From the NCBI GenBank assembly GCA_958295665.1, contig OY282559.1, positions 129,307,605 through 129,371,604 on the forward strand: 64,000 nucleotides of DNA, written 5' to 3'. Both the position numbers and the translations under genes were made by a program. Numbering within the stretch: the first letter of the stretch is position 1; each line of letters starts with the position of its first letter. The stretch is from Tipula vernalis (taxonomy: Eukaryota; Arthropoda; Insecta; Diptera; Tipulidae). Below are positions 21,486 through 32,595 of this stretch, piece by piece. The notes under the pieces were generated by a model that was not told where the DNA came from, made no database searches, and worked only from the letters and a program-made list of their open reading frames with translations.

Positions 21486-22918
21486 TAAACGGTTTTGAGC
21501 TAAAAGTCTGCTAACACTAAATAAATGGAAAACCGCGATATCGCGAAAAATCCGGAAACTGGGATCTCGTTTAAGAAACCATAGTCGCCAACCTTCAAAA
21601 TGAAGCGAGACAAACTTCTAACAAAATTAAGTATTGCTTGCTGCCGCTGGCACTACATGGAACAACAGTACAACGGACTCCGGTAAAAACTGATTGGATA
21701 TACAATATAAAAAAAATTTAAAGATGTAACAGCGTTTTCCATTATGAACAAAAATTTATGAAATTGATGGAAGACAAACAGTTATCGGACAGGAGATCGT
21801 GATGTTCCCATTTCGTCGTCTAATCAACAAAACGGTCTATTTAACGTTTTTATGCTCTTACTCGTATATTGGCATCTTTAAATTGTTTATATTTTGATTT
21901 TTTGTTTAGAGTAATTATCGGAATTTTCTAATTTTTTTTTTTTTGAAAAGGCTTGGCCAACGGTCATCAACTAGTTTTTACCGGGATACACTTAAACAAA
22001 AGTAAACTTACTGTGATCCGGGTACATTAAATATTTAATGGGTCCGTGTAGCTATGAAAATGTTGGTTCACATGTACGTTTATTACAGTAGCACATATTT
22101 ACCCAAAACTATTCCAAATCAGAATTTGATTGATTGATTTGGTTGCTATTACTCGCGTCTGCGAATCAATGATTTTGATTGATTTGATGTGAATTTCAAT
22201 CTTATATTTTGAACTATTCCTTGGAATTTCCAATCTTTCTATTAACTTAAAATCCTGCTTTAGATGATTCCAAACTATTGCAACGTCTTCTGATTGCGGC
22301 CGTCCAATCAATATTTCTGTGTCATTGCTTTTGAAATAGTAGTTTGTCTATGATAATGGACGATGATAAGAATCCAAGAGGCAGCGAGTGGTATAGTCTG
22401 ATTCCGCAAATTCAGTAAAGTTAACTAAAGCGTTGGTTCTAAAGTTGGTGCTGCCATCAATATTTTATATTGATGCCCATTACTCGTCTTCGACGATCTG
22501 TCAAAAACCACAAGAACCTCGTTGCCTTAACTACAGCATGAGGTAGCTAAAACGATTTTTCCTCCGTTATATTAATTTCGTTAGAATCTTTTTCTACCAT
22601 GTGACCTAACTCAATCTACCCAACCAGCATCCTCATTTAACTTGTGTTCTAAATTATAAAATCTTTTGGTTGCTGTTCTTAATTCATTTCATCTTAAAAA
22701 GGAAGTTGAATGTGTTTCTTTCCATTTTATTTCGCGTTAGATTTGCATTAAAATGCGCATGTAAATCTAATTTTGAAGATCTATTGGAATGTAATCTAAC
22801 TATATTGACCCGAATATTGTGATTAGGCGAATAACAACTCAGCATTTTAAAAAAACGGTCAGCCCCATTTATAATATCAATACTACTGGGCTAACCAAAT
22901 TCGGAATTAGCCAACTTT
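21486..22918. other. AT-rich DNA with a possible retrotransposon protease scrap
   Basis: Mostly featureless. On the minus strand, near 22325-22270, a frame reads NDTEILIGRPQSED, which resembles the D(V/I)LIGR(P/D) segment of aspartic proteases in insect LTR retrotransposons. The surrounding frame (to 22099) is open but otherwise unassigned, and no second motif supports it. CCGGTAAAAACTGAT near 21680 and its inverse near 21975 form a weak inverted pair. Confidence 0.25.
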
Positions 22919-23178
22919 TGTAGCGTTTTTTTATTCGCTCCGGATAGCTGCTATCGAGAGCCGTCATTTTTATACGCCTAAATTTAAATTTGACGCGCTA
23001 TTTATTGGTAAACTAAACTTATTTAACATCAAACTATCATTTTTAATTCAATTGTTTAACAAAAACTTCATATAAAAAATATTTGGCTCTACCTATTTAT
23101 ACGGAGCGCTATCGGGAGCCAAATTTTATATGGCGGCTCTCGATAGCAGCTATCCGGAGCGAATAAAAAAACGCTACA
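22919..23178. mobile_element. 260-bp MITE with perfect 45-bp terminal inverted repeats
   Basis: 22919-22963 and 23134-23178 are exact reverse complements over 45 bases (outer end TGTAGCGTTTTTTTATTCGC). The AT-rich 170-bp interior has no coding capacity and contains another partial copy of the terminal motif (GGAGCGCTATCGGGAGCC near 23102). TTT flanks both ends and may be a 3-bp target duplication; alternatively the TA inside TGTA/TACA is the duplicated TA of a Tc1/mariner-mobilised element. A related end fragment lies at 5325-5361. Confidence 0.9.
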
Positions 23179-24879
23179 TTTGATGACTGTGTTGAATTGA
23201 TCACTTTCATAAGGCAGTCAATTAGGCAGCTTGTGAAAAATTAAGGCATTAATATTTAATATAACATTATTGGAATGCCATAATTTTACGGTTAACGATG
23301 TCATGTCCCTAGTTATAGGAATTGAGTTAAAGGGCCAATTAAATTTTACTGAAAATCGCAGTTGGTAAAAAATATATAAACTGATATATGTACCTCTGTT
23401 TGGAAACGTGTATTCGTCTATTCGCTAACCCCACGTCCCTCATTAATTGAAAGTTTTAGATCGGAAAGTCACGATCTTCTTTACATTTCAGTCAAATAGC
23501 TTGATCTGAATTTGTACGTAAAACCTTGAAACAGGACGAATAGCTGGTGTTTTCGTAGTTTCGCATTTTTCTAAACCATCGCTTCACTTGTTCAAAAAAA
23601 TTTCAAAAATTGCCTTATTGTTGGGAAATCTATCACGGAAATCTCTAAGGTCAGGCTTGCTTGCTTCCTGGATGAAGCTTGTTGAGTATGACAAAAACCA
23701 ACCAAGCACCTCTGGTCTCAGTATTTTCACCAAGTTCTTTAAGCTCCCATGAAGACCCTTTGAATGAATTATTTGACGAACTTTGATAATTTTTCTTATC
23801 CTAGCGTTATATGATGGTTTTCCATGGTTGCTCAAAATTTACCTCAGTAATCTTGCTGAATGCTGAATAATTAATAAGCTGAATAAACTAAAAATTGGCT
23901 TGTACAGTGGAATCTTGTTAGAACAAATTGAAGAAAATTTTAGAAAATTGTGTACCTACGGTGAAAATGAATTAAATTCGGGACATCGAATTTTTAAAAA
24001 CTGAACTAAATCCGCACAAAATTAATTCATTTTAAAAAAATTAGATGTTTCTGATTTCATTTAATAGATAATTGAAAATGAACTGATTTCGACATACAAA
24101 AATTTGTAGCGGAATTAATTTAAAACAAAAATGAAGTCGCATAATCAAACCATATTGAAAATGAATTAATTCGCGGTAAAAATATGCGAAAATTAATTCA
24201 GAAAGACAAACGATTCAAACAATATCAATTAAACTTAGGTTTTATGATTTACTAAAGATCAAAAGTTTTTGACGTAAATAAAATTTCATGGAATCTTTGG
24301 AAAATTGGAACCGGAACAACAGACCCCTATTGTTAATACTCGGAACCGAACCCTTAAATATTTTGAGCGGCTTCATACAAGGTTATATAGGTGGAGAAGT
24401 GTTTATGGGTTCATCCCCTCCCTCCCTCGCCCACCCTTTCGGTTGGTGAAAAAATCTTAAAAGAATATCCCAAAATCAGACAATGTTTTGTTTCTTTTGC
24501 CTTTATTCATAAGTTCGCCACTTCGACCTACAACTAAGATCTATGCATATGGGGAGAAGTAAGCCGGGAAGTCATGTTTTAGTTTTATGATTTTTATGTT
24601 TTGTGTGTATAGCACTAATTTAAAAAAATGTACAAATGTAACATAATTTTTTTTTGTTGTTGTTGTTTATTTAAGGTACAATTTGTCAAATATTTAAAAA
24701 TTACATTCACTTGGTGTTGCATTTATTGCTATAGCAAAAAAAGCTAATCATCCGAAATTTAAAAAAATTTGGCTCGCAAGTTCATAATTCCCCCCCCCCC
24801 TTCCCCCCCGCTTTTAGTTCTATTAGACAAACTAAAAAATCAGCGAACATCTTGTTTCGTTTTTTGCAAAATACGTTTA
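23179..24879. other. AT-rich DNA, no gene recognised
   Basis: A minus-strand frame at 23584-23835 has a protein-like composition and, with a frameshift, continues as FEQVKRWFRKMRN, but no family can be assigned. The sequence near 23950-24200 is rich in GAATTAATT words. 24410-24430 and 24789-24810 are C-rich runs. Confidence 0.4.
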
Positions 24880-25060
24880 CCACTTTCGCTGCCGCATGTG
24901 CACCCGCACATCATGCATTTTGTACTTGTAACAAGCCGCTGTAGCACGAGCACATCATGCATTTTTCCCTTATACCAAGCCACTGCAGCACCAGCACATC
25001 ATGCAGTTTTTCTCTCCCTACACGCCGTGGTGCACCGGGTCATCATGCATTTTTTTTATA
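24880..25060 (+). repeat. 44-bp tandem repeat, forward array
   Basis: Four copies with the anchor CACATCATGCA(T/G)TTTT at about 24907, 24951, 24997 and 25039 (spacing 42-46 bp), followed in each by a T/C-rich stretch and a CAAGCC.CTG.AGCAC block. It matches 25572-25775 in inverted orientation. Confidence 0.8.
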
Positions 25061-25165
25061 CTTTTTTTCTTGTTTTATGTTGTAGTATTCTTGAAATTAT
25101 TATATTAGATCAAATTCTCATTAAAAAATATGTAATAGTTAATTTGTTATTAAACTTTTGCACCC

Positions 25166-25219
25166 GTAACTCATTGGCCTGTAGATAATATGTTAATTTG
25201 TCGTAGGCCATTGAGTTAC
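25166..25219. repeat. small hairpin near the middle of the inverted arrays
   Basis: GTAACTCATTGGCCT at 25166-25180 pairs with AGGCCATTGAGTTAC at 25205-25219 with one mismatch. It sits between the two opposed 44-bp arrays. Confidence 0.65.
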
Positions 25220-25571
25220 CGGTAAATCATAATGATTGGGTAAGTCGTTTATTTTTTATGCAATTCGGCTTGGCCCTAAGGAAGCTAGTAAAAAAACTAA
25301 ATATGTCAATACATTTTGCGGAAAGTGCGGAAAGAATTTATGCCTAAAACATTTTAATATGTCACATAACTCCCATTTAAGAAAATAAACGACTCCAACA
25401 TTTTAAAAGTTTTATTCGTTGTATGTTCCTTTTATTGTTTTATTCCTTTTATTATTGTTATTTGAATTTGTTTGAAATAAAGAACCAATGAAATTATTTT
25501 ACCATTATTTATTCAAATTTTTGCGTTTAGTTGTGGTTTTAAATCGTTTTGATTGAAAATAAAATTGATAT

Positions 25572-25775
25572 TCCGGTGCACAAACGGCCTGTAGGGAGAT
25601 AAAAATGCATGACATTCCGGTACATCAGAGGCTTGGTAGGGATAAAAAAAGCATGATGTGCAGGTGCACATTTGGCTTGGTATAATGCAAAATTGGCATG
25701 ATGTGTAGGTGACACAGCGGCGTACCATATGAAAAAAATTCTTGATGCACCGGAGCATCTGTGGCAGCGAAAATG
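25572..25775 (-). repeat. 44-bp tandem repeat, inverted array
   Basis: Same unit as 24880-25060 on the other strand: GCATGA(C/T)(A/G) anchors at about 25607, 25651 and 25697, then a diverged fourth, at 44-46 bp spacing. Together the two arrays form sub-repetitive inverted arms, as in foldback elements. Confidence 0.8.
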
Positions 25776-28700
25776 TTAAATTTGTTGATCTCCTCTTTTT
25801 GGGTATAAAATGCATGAAATTTGTTTCCCTCAGTGCTACACATTGAAAACATAAAAATCATAAAATTAAAACATGACTTCATGGAGACTCTTGTATATAG
25901 CTGGAGATTTTTGTATAGGTTCTAATGTCGTGTGTTTTGGAGCGGGAGGGGTTATTTAGGCTGTGTTTCAAACGAATAAACATCCGCATAAAAAGATAAA
26001 AAGTTAAATTTTTGGCATTTTATTCACCACAAAAATTTTAACTGGTCACGGACCAGTTAAAAATTTGTAGCTTGTATTTTGCTTTTCTCTATACAAAACC
26101 AAAATAAAAAACGGAAACGTCACATTTTTAACCAGTTTCATTTGAAACACCAAAACGATTGAAAAGTAAGGAAAATTTAATATTTTTTACCACAGTTAAA
26201 AAATTTAACTTTTTACCCGATTGAAACAGAGTGAGAGGAAACATTATATTTAGCCAAACCAAAAATATTTTTTTAAGGCTAGCTGAAGAGAAGCTTCAGT
26301 TCTGATTTACTCCAAATAATAAAGAAAATTCGAGCGCAACATGTCCAATTCAAATTGGTTGATGGCGATATTTGACGGAAGGCAAAGGAGAAAATATAAA
26401 AATTCCTCATGGAAATATTGTTTGCCAATTTTAAGGATTCAAAAACATTTCAAGAGATACATTCGAACAAGAAAAGAAAATTCGTTACAAGTAAATTTGA
26501 GAAATTTCTCATATATTGGACGCAAACATTTTGTTTCTACTTGCACAATCTGATCAAAACATTCAAAAGGTAACAACTCTTCAATGAACAATTCTTTAAG
26601 GTTGAGAGCAATTTTGTTAAATTTTGTGGTGATGAATTTCAAGAAACATAGAAGAAGTAATTCGAAGTATGTATATCAAATCTTTTTAGGAAGAACAAAG
26701 CAACTATTTTATTTTGTTAGGTGGATCAAAATAGATGCACTAAAAAATTGTTGTCAGACTATTCCAGGTTATTTTTGCGAATTTATTGAGATTGTCTGGG
26801 ATAATTTGAAATTTGCTGTGGCTGAAGGTTTTCGAGTCTTTTGAGATTATTTTTAAAATAATTTGAAATTTTTCGACATTATTCCATATTTTCACACTTT
26901 TTGAGGTTGTTGACGATTACTCGAGATTCTTGTTGGGTGTTCAAAAAATTTCAGATATTGATCATATTTTTGACATAATATTTCGTAAAATTGACTACAT
27001 AATTACGTCTTCGATTTTTTTCAAAATTACTTGAGATTTTCGAAGTTTTACGATGTTTTCTAGATTTTCAAGATTATCGAAATTATTGGTTATTTTCAAA
27101 TTTTCAATGTTGTGTAACGTTGAGTTGTCTTTGAGCCCTTTTATAGGCTTAGAGTCTTTATGGTTATTTCTTTGTTCGTTCATTCATTCGTTCTGATAAT
27201 TATTTTATGCAATCATCCTTGAAAATGCCATTTTTGTTCTTTGAGAAGGAGCATGATAGGTTGGAAAAACTTATAAAACCGAATGAACGAACGTTGAAAA
27301 TTTATCGATATTTTCAAAATTATTCGAAATTTTGTGTAACTTTCGAAATTATTTTCGAAATATGATGTCTCCAGAATTTAGCATTGAGTTGCACAATTTG
27401 TTGTGGTGCAAAATAATATTTCGGTTTGTACATACTGCAGTGGTATTTGCACCATCTGAAATTGACCTCGCGTGAATGATTCAAACGGTGATCGGGCAGA
27501 ACCGACGGTTCGAGTATATGGGAACACCATTTGATAGAAAAACAGCATAATTTTTGAAACGAAGTTTATTACACCTGAAACAACTGCAGTCCTCTCTTTT
27601 TGCCTAGCCTTTTGGAAATTGCTTACCTCTGTCCAATGTTTCTCAATCAACTTAGTTAACCCAGACTCGCTGTACCTTTCCATCCTTCTACCAATTTCCG
27701 ATGCTACACGCCAATTGAACCTGAACTATTAAACCTTTGATTAAAATATCATCGTGTATAAGATCCAAATGATTGCATTGTAGAAACTTCGATCTTACGG
27801 CTTACGTGCTTATATAAGAAGGTCGTACACTAGCTTCAGAGAATAGGTAATATAATGTTGATCAATACTAATTTCTTAATTGTTGGTACTCCCTTTCTCG
27901 TACTTTCCTTTCGTTTCAGTAGTGTCCTGAATGAGAACCAGCCGTATTATTGAAAACATCCATTTTTCTAGATTTTATCAGCTTCTCACGAGCGTCTCAC
28001 TTGATCCTAAATGTCCCGACTTTTCTCTAGATACCTTACGAAGTAAAAAAGAAACCTCATATTTGATTGTCTGAGAAAATTTTTCGGTGTAGTGCGATTA
28101 TAATCTGTCGATTAAACTTGTGAGGTTATTGTCCTTACTCGACATCTTATACTGATTTACAAAATTGCCTAACATTTGTTTAGGAACCTTCATTCGCTGG
28201 AGGTGAAAGTGTGCTTGCTTCCCTTATGGTCAATAACTGTCGTATAGTAACGCAAGGAAGTTGTTCTAATTTAGCGTAGACCCGCAAGAATTTATTTAAT
28301 TTTGAGTAAAGTTTACACTCGAATTGTCTGTCTTGCTCAGCTAAGTATTGTTGGCTGTTTGCCAGTCCACGTTTGTCGAAACGGTAAAGCTCGACTAGCT
28401 ATAAAATGAATTAAATGAATGTGATGTGTTGAAACTATCTAAACCAGACATTTTGTGGCTGAGGAGGTCAAAAGTATTTCTAGGTTGCTCATTTCTTCTG
28501 TTTAATAAGTCGCTAAAACAAATGTGTTCTCCTTGATTGTTACTGCCAATTCGAAATTGAGGCGTTAGTTGAGAGTTTTTGAATTATTTGTCATAAAATC
28601 TCGAAATGTGGTGATGGACACTTCCGCATCAACATCAATCAATTAAATGGATTAAGTGTAGGGCCCGGGGTGTGAATGCTTTATGTGAATTTTATTTTGT

Positions 28701-28793
28701 TTCATTTTTTTTTTTTTTGATTAGAATTTAATTTTGACAAAAGCAACAATTTTTCAATCGTTTCTTAATTTGCAATTCTTCTTTATTTTGCAG
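25776..28793. other. AT-rich DNA upstream of rg exons, no exon recognised
   Basis: About 3 kb with short frames only. 26830-27360 is rich in diverged GATT(A/T)TT.GAAATTTTCGA words, a very old tandem repeat. Minus-strand frames at 26995-27183 and 27378-27683 carry no known motif. The end of this stretch is the intron preceding the exon at 28794, with acceptor CTTTATTTTGCAG. Confidence 0.45.
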
Positions 28794-31588
28794 AGTACTC
28801 GAAGACATTTACTGGAAATTATCGAAACACGAAAATATTTCGCGAATGCGATTAAAATTGGAACCGTCACTGTATCATGATCCGCATACGACCGCCTCCA
28901 ATCTCCGTGACAACACAGTGATTAATGTGGAGGAGGAAACTAGTCGACGTTTGTCGACCGATATTGGTTCGACAATATCGGCGGCCGCAGTACGCGATGT
29001 ACTCAGCGATGAAGATAGCATTTTGCTCGAAGAGGAGATACGGAATATATCCGAGAGTCAACAGTAAGTATTTTGCGGCCCGATTTATATTTTACCTCTT
29101 GATGTTTGTTATTTTTTTTTTTTGCAGCCCACAAGAAACCAACACAGATAAAGAGAAGCTGATCATTACGCAGGATTGCGAACTCATCACCCTGATGACT
29201 AAAGTGAAAGGACGACTCGATGTCACGACCACATACATCACATTCGTCGATCTCGACACCCAATTCGAGGCTGACGATAAATATAGTTTTCAATTTCCAA
29301 TTGGCCAATTGCGTGAAATCCATTTGCGTAAATATAATCTGCGACGTAGTGCACTCGAAATTTTTCTAGTCGATCAAACGAGTTACTTTTTGAATTTTAC
29401 AACAAAAACTCGTAATAAAATATTTAGCCGAATACTAAGTTTAAATCCACCGAACATTCTATACGGATCGGGTAGATCCCCATCCGAGTTGCTCAAAGCT
29501 TCGGGTCTAACACAAAAATGGATGAATCGAGAAATTTCGAATTTCGAATACTTAATCCATTTGAATACGATAGCCGGTCGATCGTATAACGATCTTAGTC
29601 AGTATCCGGTATTTCCATGGATTTTGGCCGATTACACTAGCGACATACTGGACCTCTCGAATCCAAAATCATTTCGTGATTTGAGTAAACCGATCGGTGT
29701 GGTGAATGCAAAAAATGAAACTGAAGTGCGGGCTAAATTCGATGGATTTGAGGATCCATCTGGAATAATACCGAAATTTCATTATGGTACGCACTATTCA
29801 AATTCAGCTGGCGTCCTCCACTATATGATACGAGTTGAACCGTATACGTCGCTACATATTGAGCTGCAGAGTGGTCGCTTTGATGTGGCCGATCGACAAT
29901 TTCATTCGATACCGCAAACATGGAAACTGCTAATGGATAATCCGAATGATGTTAAAGAGTTGATTCCGGAATTTTTTTATTTTCCTGAATTTCTAAAAAA
30001 TCTAAATAATTTTGATTTAGGCACTTTACAAATTACTAAGGAACGGGTTCATGATGTGATTTTACCGAAGTGGGCGAAATCGGCCGAAGATTTTATTGCG
30101 ATACATAGGCGAGCGCTTGAATCGGAGTATGTTTCGCATAATTTACATAATTGGATCGATTTGATATTTGGTTACAAACAAAAGGGTCCCAAAGCTGTTG
30201 AAGCACTTAACGTTTTCTATTATTGTTCGTATGAGGGGGCTGTTGATTTAGATAAAATAACGAATCTTGTTGAGCGAGAAGCTGTCGAAGGTATGATCAA
30301 TAATTTTGGCCAAATACCATCTCAACTGTTGAGGGAGGCACACCCGAAGCGATTAACTCAGGACGATATCATTATGAGATTGTTGCGACTCGAAATGAAG
30401 AGACCAGATTTTACACAATTTTTGGATCGGATTACGAATATCACGTGTGACATGTCGACGGAAAAAGATCCGGTTATTTTTATTAGCACGCCGAGAAGCC
30501 CGCCGCGATCATTTCTGCAGACTAGTCCGGATATGTTGATTACGGTGACTAAATCTGGGATACTTGGATGCCATTCATGGGTCTCGTACGACAAGGACAA
30601 AGGATTTATATTGGAGATTGATGCGACCACATTCAATTTAAAGAATCGTAAACGGCTTATTGGACCTTTTCATCCTGCGGTGACGTTAAATTCACATCTA
30701 TTTGCGGTCAGCTTAGATGGTAAATTTTTGTACGCCGGTGGAATATGGGATAATTCATTGCGCGTTTTCAACGTGCATCGAGGTAAAATCGTTGCCTCGG
30801 TGACACGCCATTCCGATGTTATTACATGTATTGCCTTTGATAATTGTGGCTCATTTTTGGTGACTGGGTCCCAAGATTGCACGTGTATTGTGTGGTCGAT
30901 CAATAATATTACGTTTAATGCGGCCACCACTAATTCAACGCAGAATTTTTCAACGATCAGCAATAGTCTAACACCAAAACCGCTTAACACATTGTACGGC
31001 CATGATAAAGCGGTTCAATGTGTTGCCATCATGACCGAATTGGATTTGGTGGTGTCCGGATCTCATGATGGGACGGTGAATGTCCACACGATACATGAGG
31101 GTCAATTTATAAGAACGTTGCGACCGCTCGGCTGCACCGGATTCAATATTGAGATTTCATTTATCACGATTTCACACCAGGGGCATATCGTGTTTTCGGC
31201 GCTCGACGATTTATCACACTCGGTCCATGTTTTCAGTATTAACGGTACAAATCTTGGATCAAAGTATGTTTCGGGGCGGGTGACAGGCCTAGCGACTGCT
31301 TCCGATTCCCTAATTGTAACTGATGATGCTGGTGATCTAACTATGAGTCGACTTTATGGGTTTGTATTCACAACTAAGATCTTGTTGGACATTAAACACT
31401 AAAAATTACTCCTTTAATTCCACAGCTTGAAACCAGTCTATGACATTCCACTACACATTCCGGTTCAAACGGTTGTTGTAACGCCAGGCAATACCCACAT
31501 GTTGGCACCACTTCGAGATGGCCGACTAGCTGTTTTGGGTGTTTCAACACCAGCCAATCATAAAAAACACTCGATCCTAAACGTTTAA
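28794..31588 (+). CDS. rg: neurobeachin / rugose, last three exons (PH-BEACH-WD40)
   Basis: Orthologue of Drosophila rugose (vertebrate NBEA/LRBA), a large cytoplasmic scaffold for vesicle trafficking, PKA anchoring and synapse function. Exons: 28794-29063, 29128-31359, 31426-31588 (stop TAA 31586). Introns of 64 and 66 bp start GTAAGT and GTTTGT and end TTTGCAG and CCACAG, and frames join cleanly (SESQ-H-PQE; RLYG-LKPVYD). The 887 encoded residues hold: a block with DIYWKLSKHEN and MRLKLEP before the PH domain; PH-BEACH with ELITLMTKVKGRLDVTTTYI and REIHLRKYNLRRSALEIF; BEACH at about residues 215-495 (LTQKWMNREISNFEYLIHLN, YPVFPWILADYTSDILDL, GTHYSNSAGVLHYMIRVEP, QFHSIPQTWKLLMDNPNDVK, FGYKQKGPKAVEALNVFYYC); then WD40 repeats from about residue 600. 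No frame is broken. The 5' portion (neurobeachins exceed 2500 residues) is not seen upstream within the window. Confidence 0.95.
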
Positions 31589-31589
31589 G

Positions 31590-31758
31590 AATAAATCGTG
31601 TTCGCGTTCTCCTTTTTTTTCTAGAAAAAGCCTATTTTCGGCATAAAACCGTCCTTTAAACCAATTTCCCTGTAAACAGACCGCGGATGGAAGGAAATTT
31701 ATATTTTTTTAAAAATTATTTTATTTTATTATGATTTTAATTTAATTAACTAAATAAA
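31590..31758 (+). promoter_or_regulatory. poly(A) signals of rg
   Basis: AATAAA at 31590-31595 directly after the stop codon and again at 31753-31758. The second gives a more ordinary 3' UTR length of about 190 nt. Confidence 0.5.
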
Positions 31759-31759
31759 A

Positions 31760-32595
31760 CCTATAAATATGTGAATGTAATTAAAAAATTAGAATTATAG
31801 CCTACAACAACAACAACAACAACAAACTATTAATTATTATTACTATTATTATTCAATTATGTATTAAACAGAAACACATTACCGGTATAAAAACAATTAA
31901 AATGAAATTCTATAGACAACTAAACTAAACTAAATACCTAAATTGTTATTCATTGTTGATAATGAAATTTATTGTATTATTAAAAATAAATTTAAATAAA
32001 TAAGAAAAATTAATTAACTGTTTAAAAAAAATGTAATTAACAATTTGCGTTTGATTGGTAGAAACAATTTTGTTTATAAGATTTTCCAGGTACCGAAACA
32101 TATTGTTAGAGGTATGCTGTGTCCTGAACAAAGCTTTAATTCTTGTAATGAAGATGCAATGTAACTGGCTAGTAGGCAACAAACACAAAAATCCAAAATA
32201 TTCATAACAAAATGGCGGAGACTGAAATGATAATAGATGAGGGTGATAAAGAAGAATTTAAGGGGTTCCCAGAGAGCAAAAAAATAAAAATTCAAAATAC
32301 CTAAGAAGCAAAAATAGACAAAAGAGACAATAAAACCACAACATATGTAGGCAACAAATACCTGCCAACAAATACCAGTTAAAATACAAACTAGAGAGAT
32401 GTCAACAGCTAACAAAATTTTAAAAATCATGGACTTATAAAAAATTCACCATTGTACTTCATATGTACCTAATTTCCTATTAGAATCTATTGGCTACATA
32501 AATAAAATACCGATTAATGTGGACCTGGAAAATTTAAAAAACAATATCACATCAAATTCAAAAATTAGTAAATCGAAAGAATTAATAGATTTTTA
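31760..32595. other. intergenic DNA with microsatellite and small uncertain ORFs
   Basis: (CAA)n at about 31803-31825. On the plus strand ATGGCGGAG at 32212 opens a 30-codon frame (MAETEMIIDEGDKEEFKGF..., stop at 32302) in a good AACAAAATGG context. On the minus strand a 118-codon, strongly hydrophobic frame overlaps it (32430-32074), which may merely reflect A-rich sequence on the other strand. Neither has a recognised family. Confidence 0.3.

Noticed and set aside
22099..22311. Minus-strand 70-codon frame as a functional gene
   Set aside because: Only a short LIGRPQSED resemblance to retroelement proteases; no second motif and no element ends.
26830..27360. Regular tandem array upstream of rg
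   Set aside because: Similar words recur, but no stable period could be established by eye.
28925..29127. Upstream ATG at 28925 as the start of the rg frame
   Set aside because: It lies in a different frame from exon 28794-29063 and reads through the intron 29064-29127. Splicing GTAAGT to TTTGCAG joins the conserved frames correctly.
31360..31404. Stop at 31403 as the true end of rg
   Set aside because: The frame runs into an intron. Splicing at 31360/31425 adds a conserved last exon (LKPVYDIPLHIPVQT, then TPGNTHMLAPLRDGRLAVLG).
32074..32430. Hydrophobic 118-codon minus-strand frame as a membrane protein
   Set aside because: The plus strand is A-rich, which alone produces F/I/L/C-rich reading on the other strand. 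No homology, splice signals or start context were seen.
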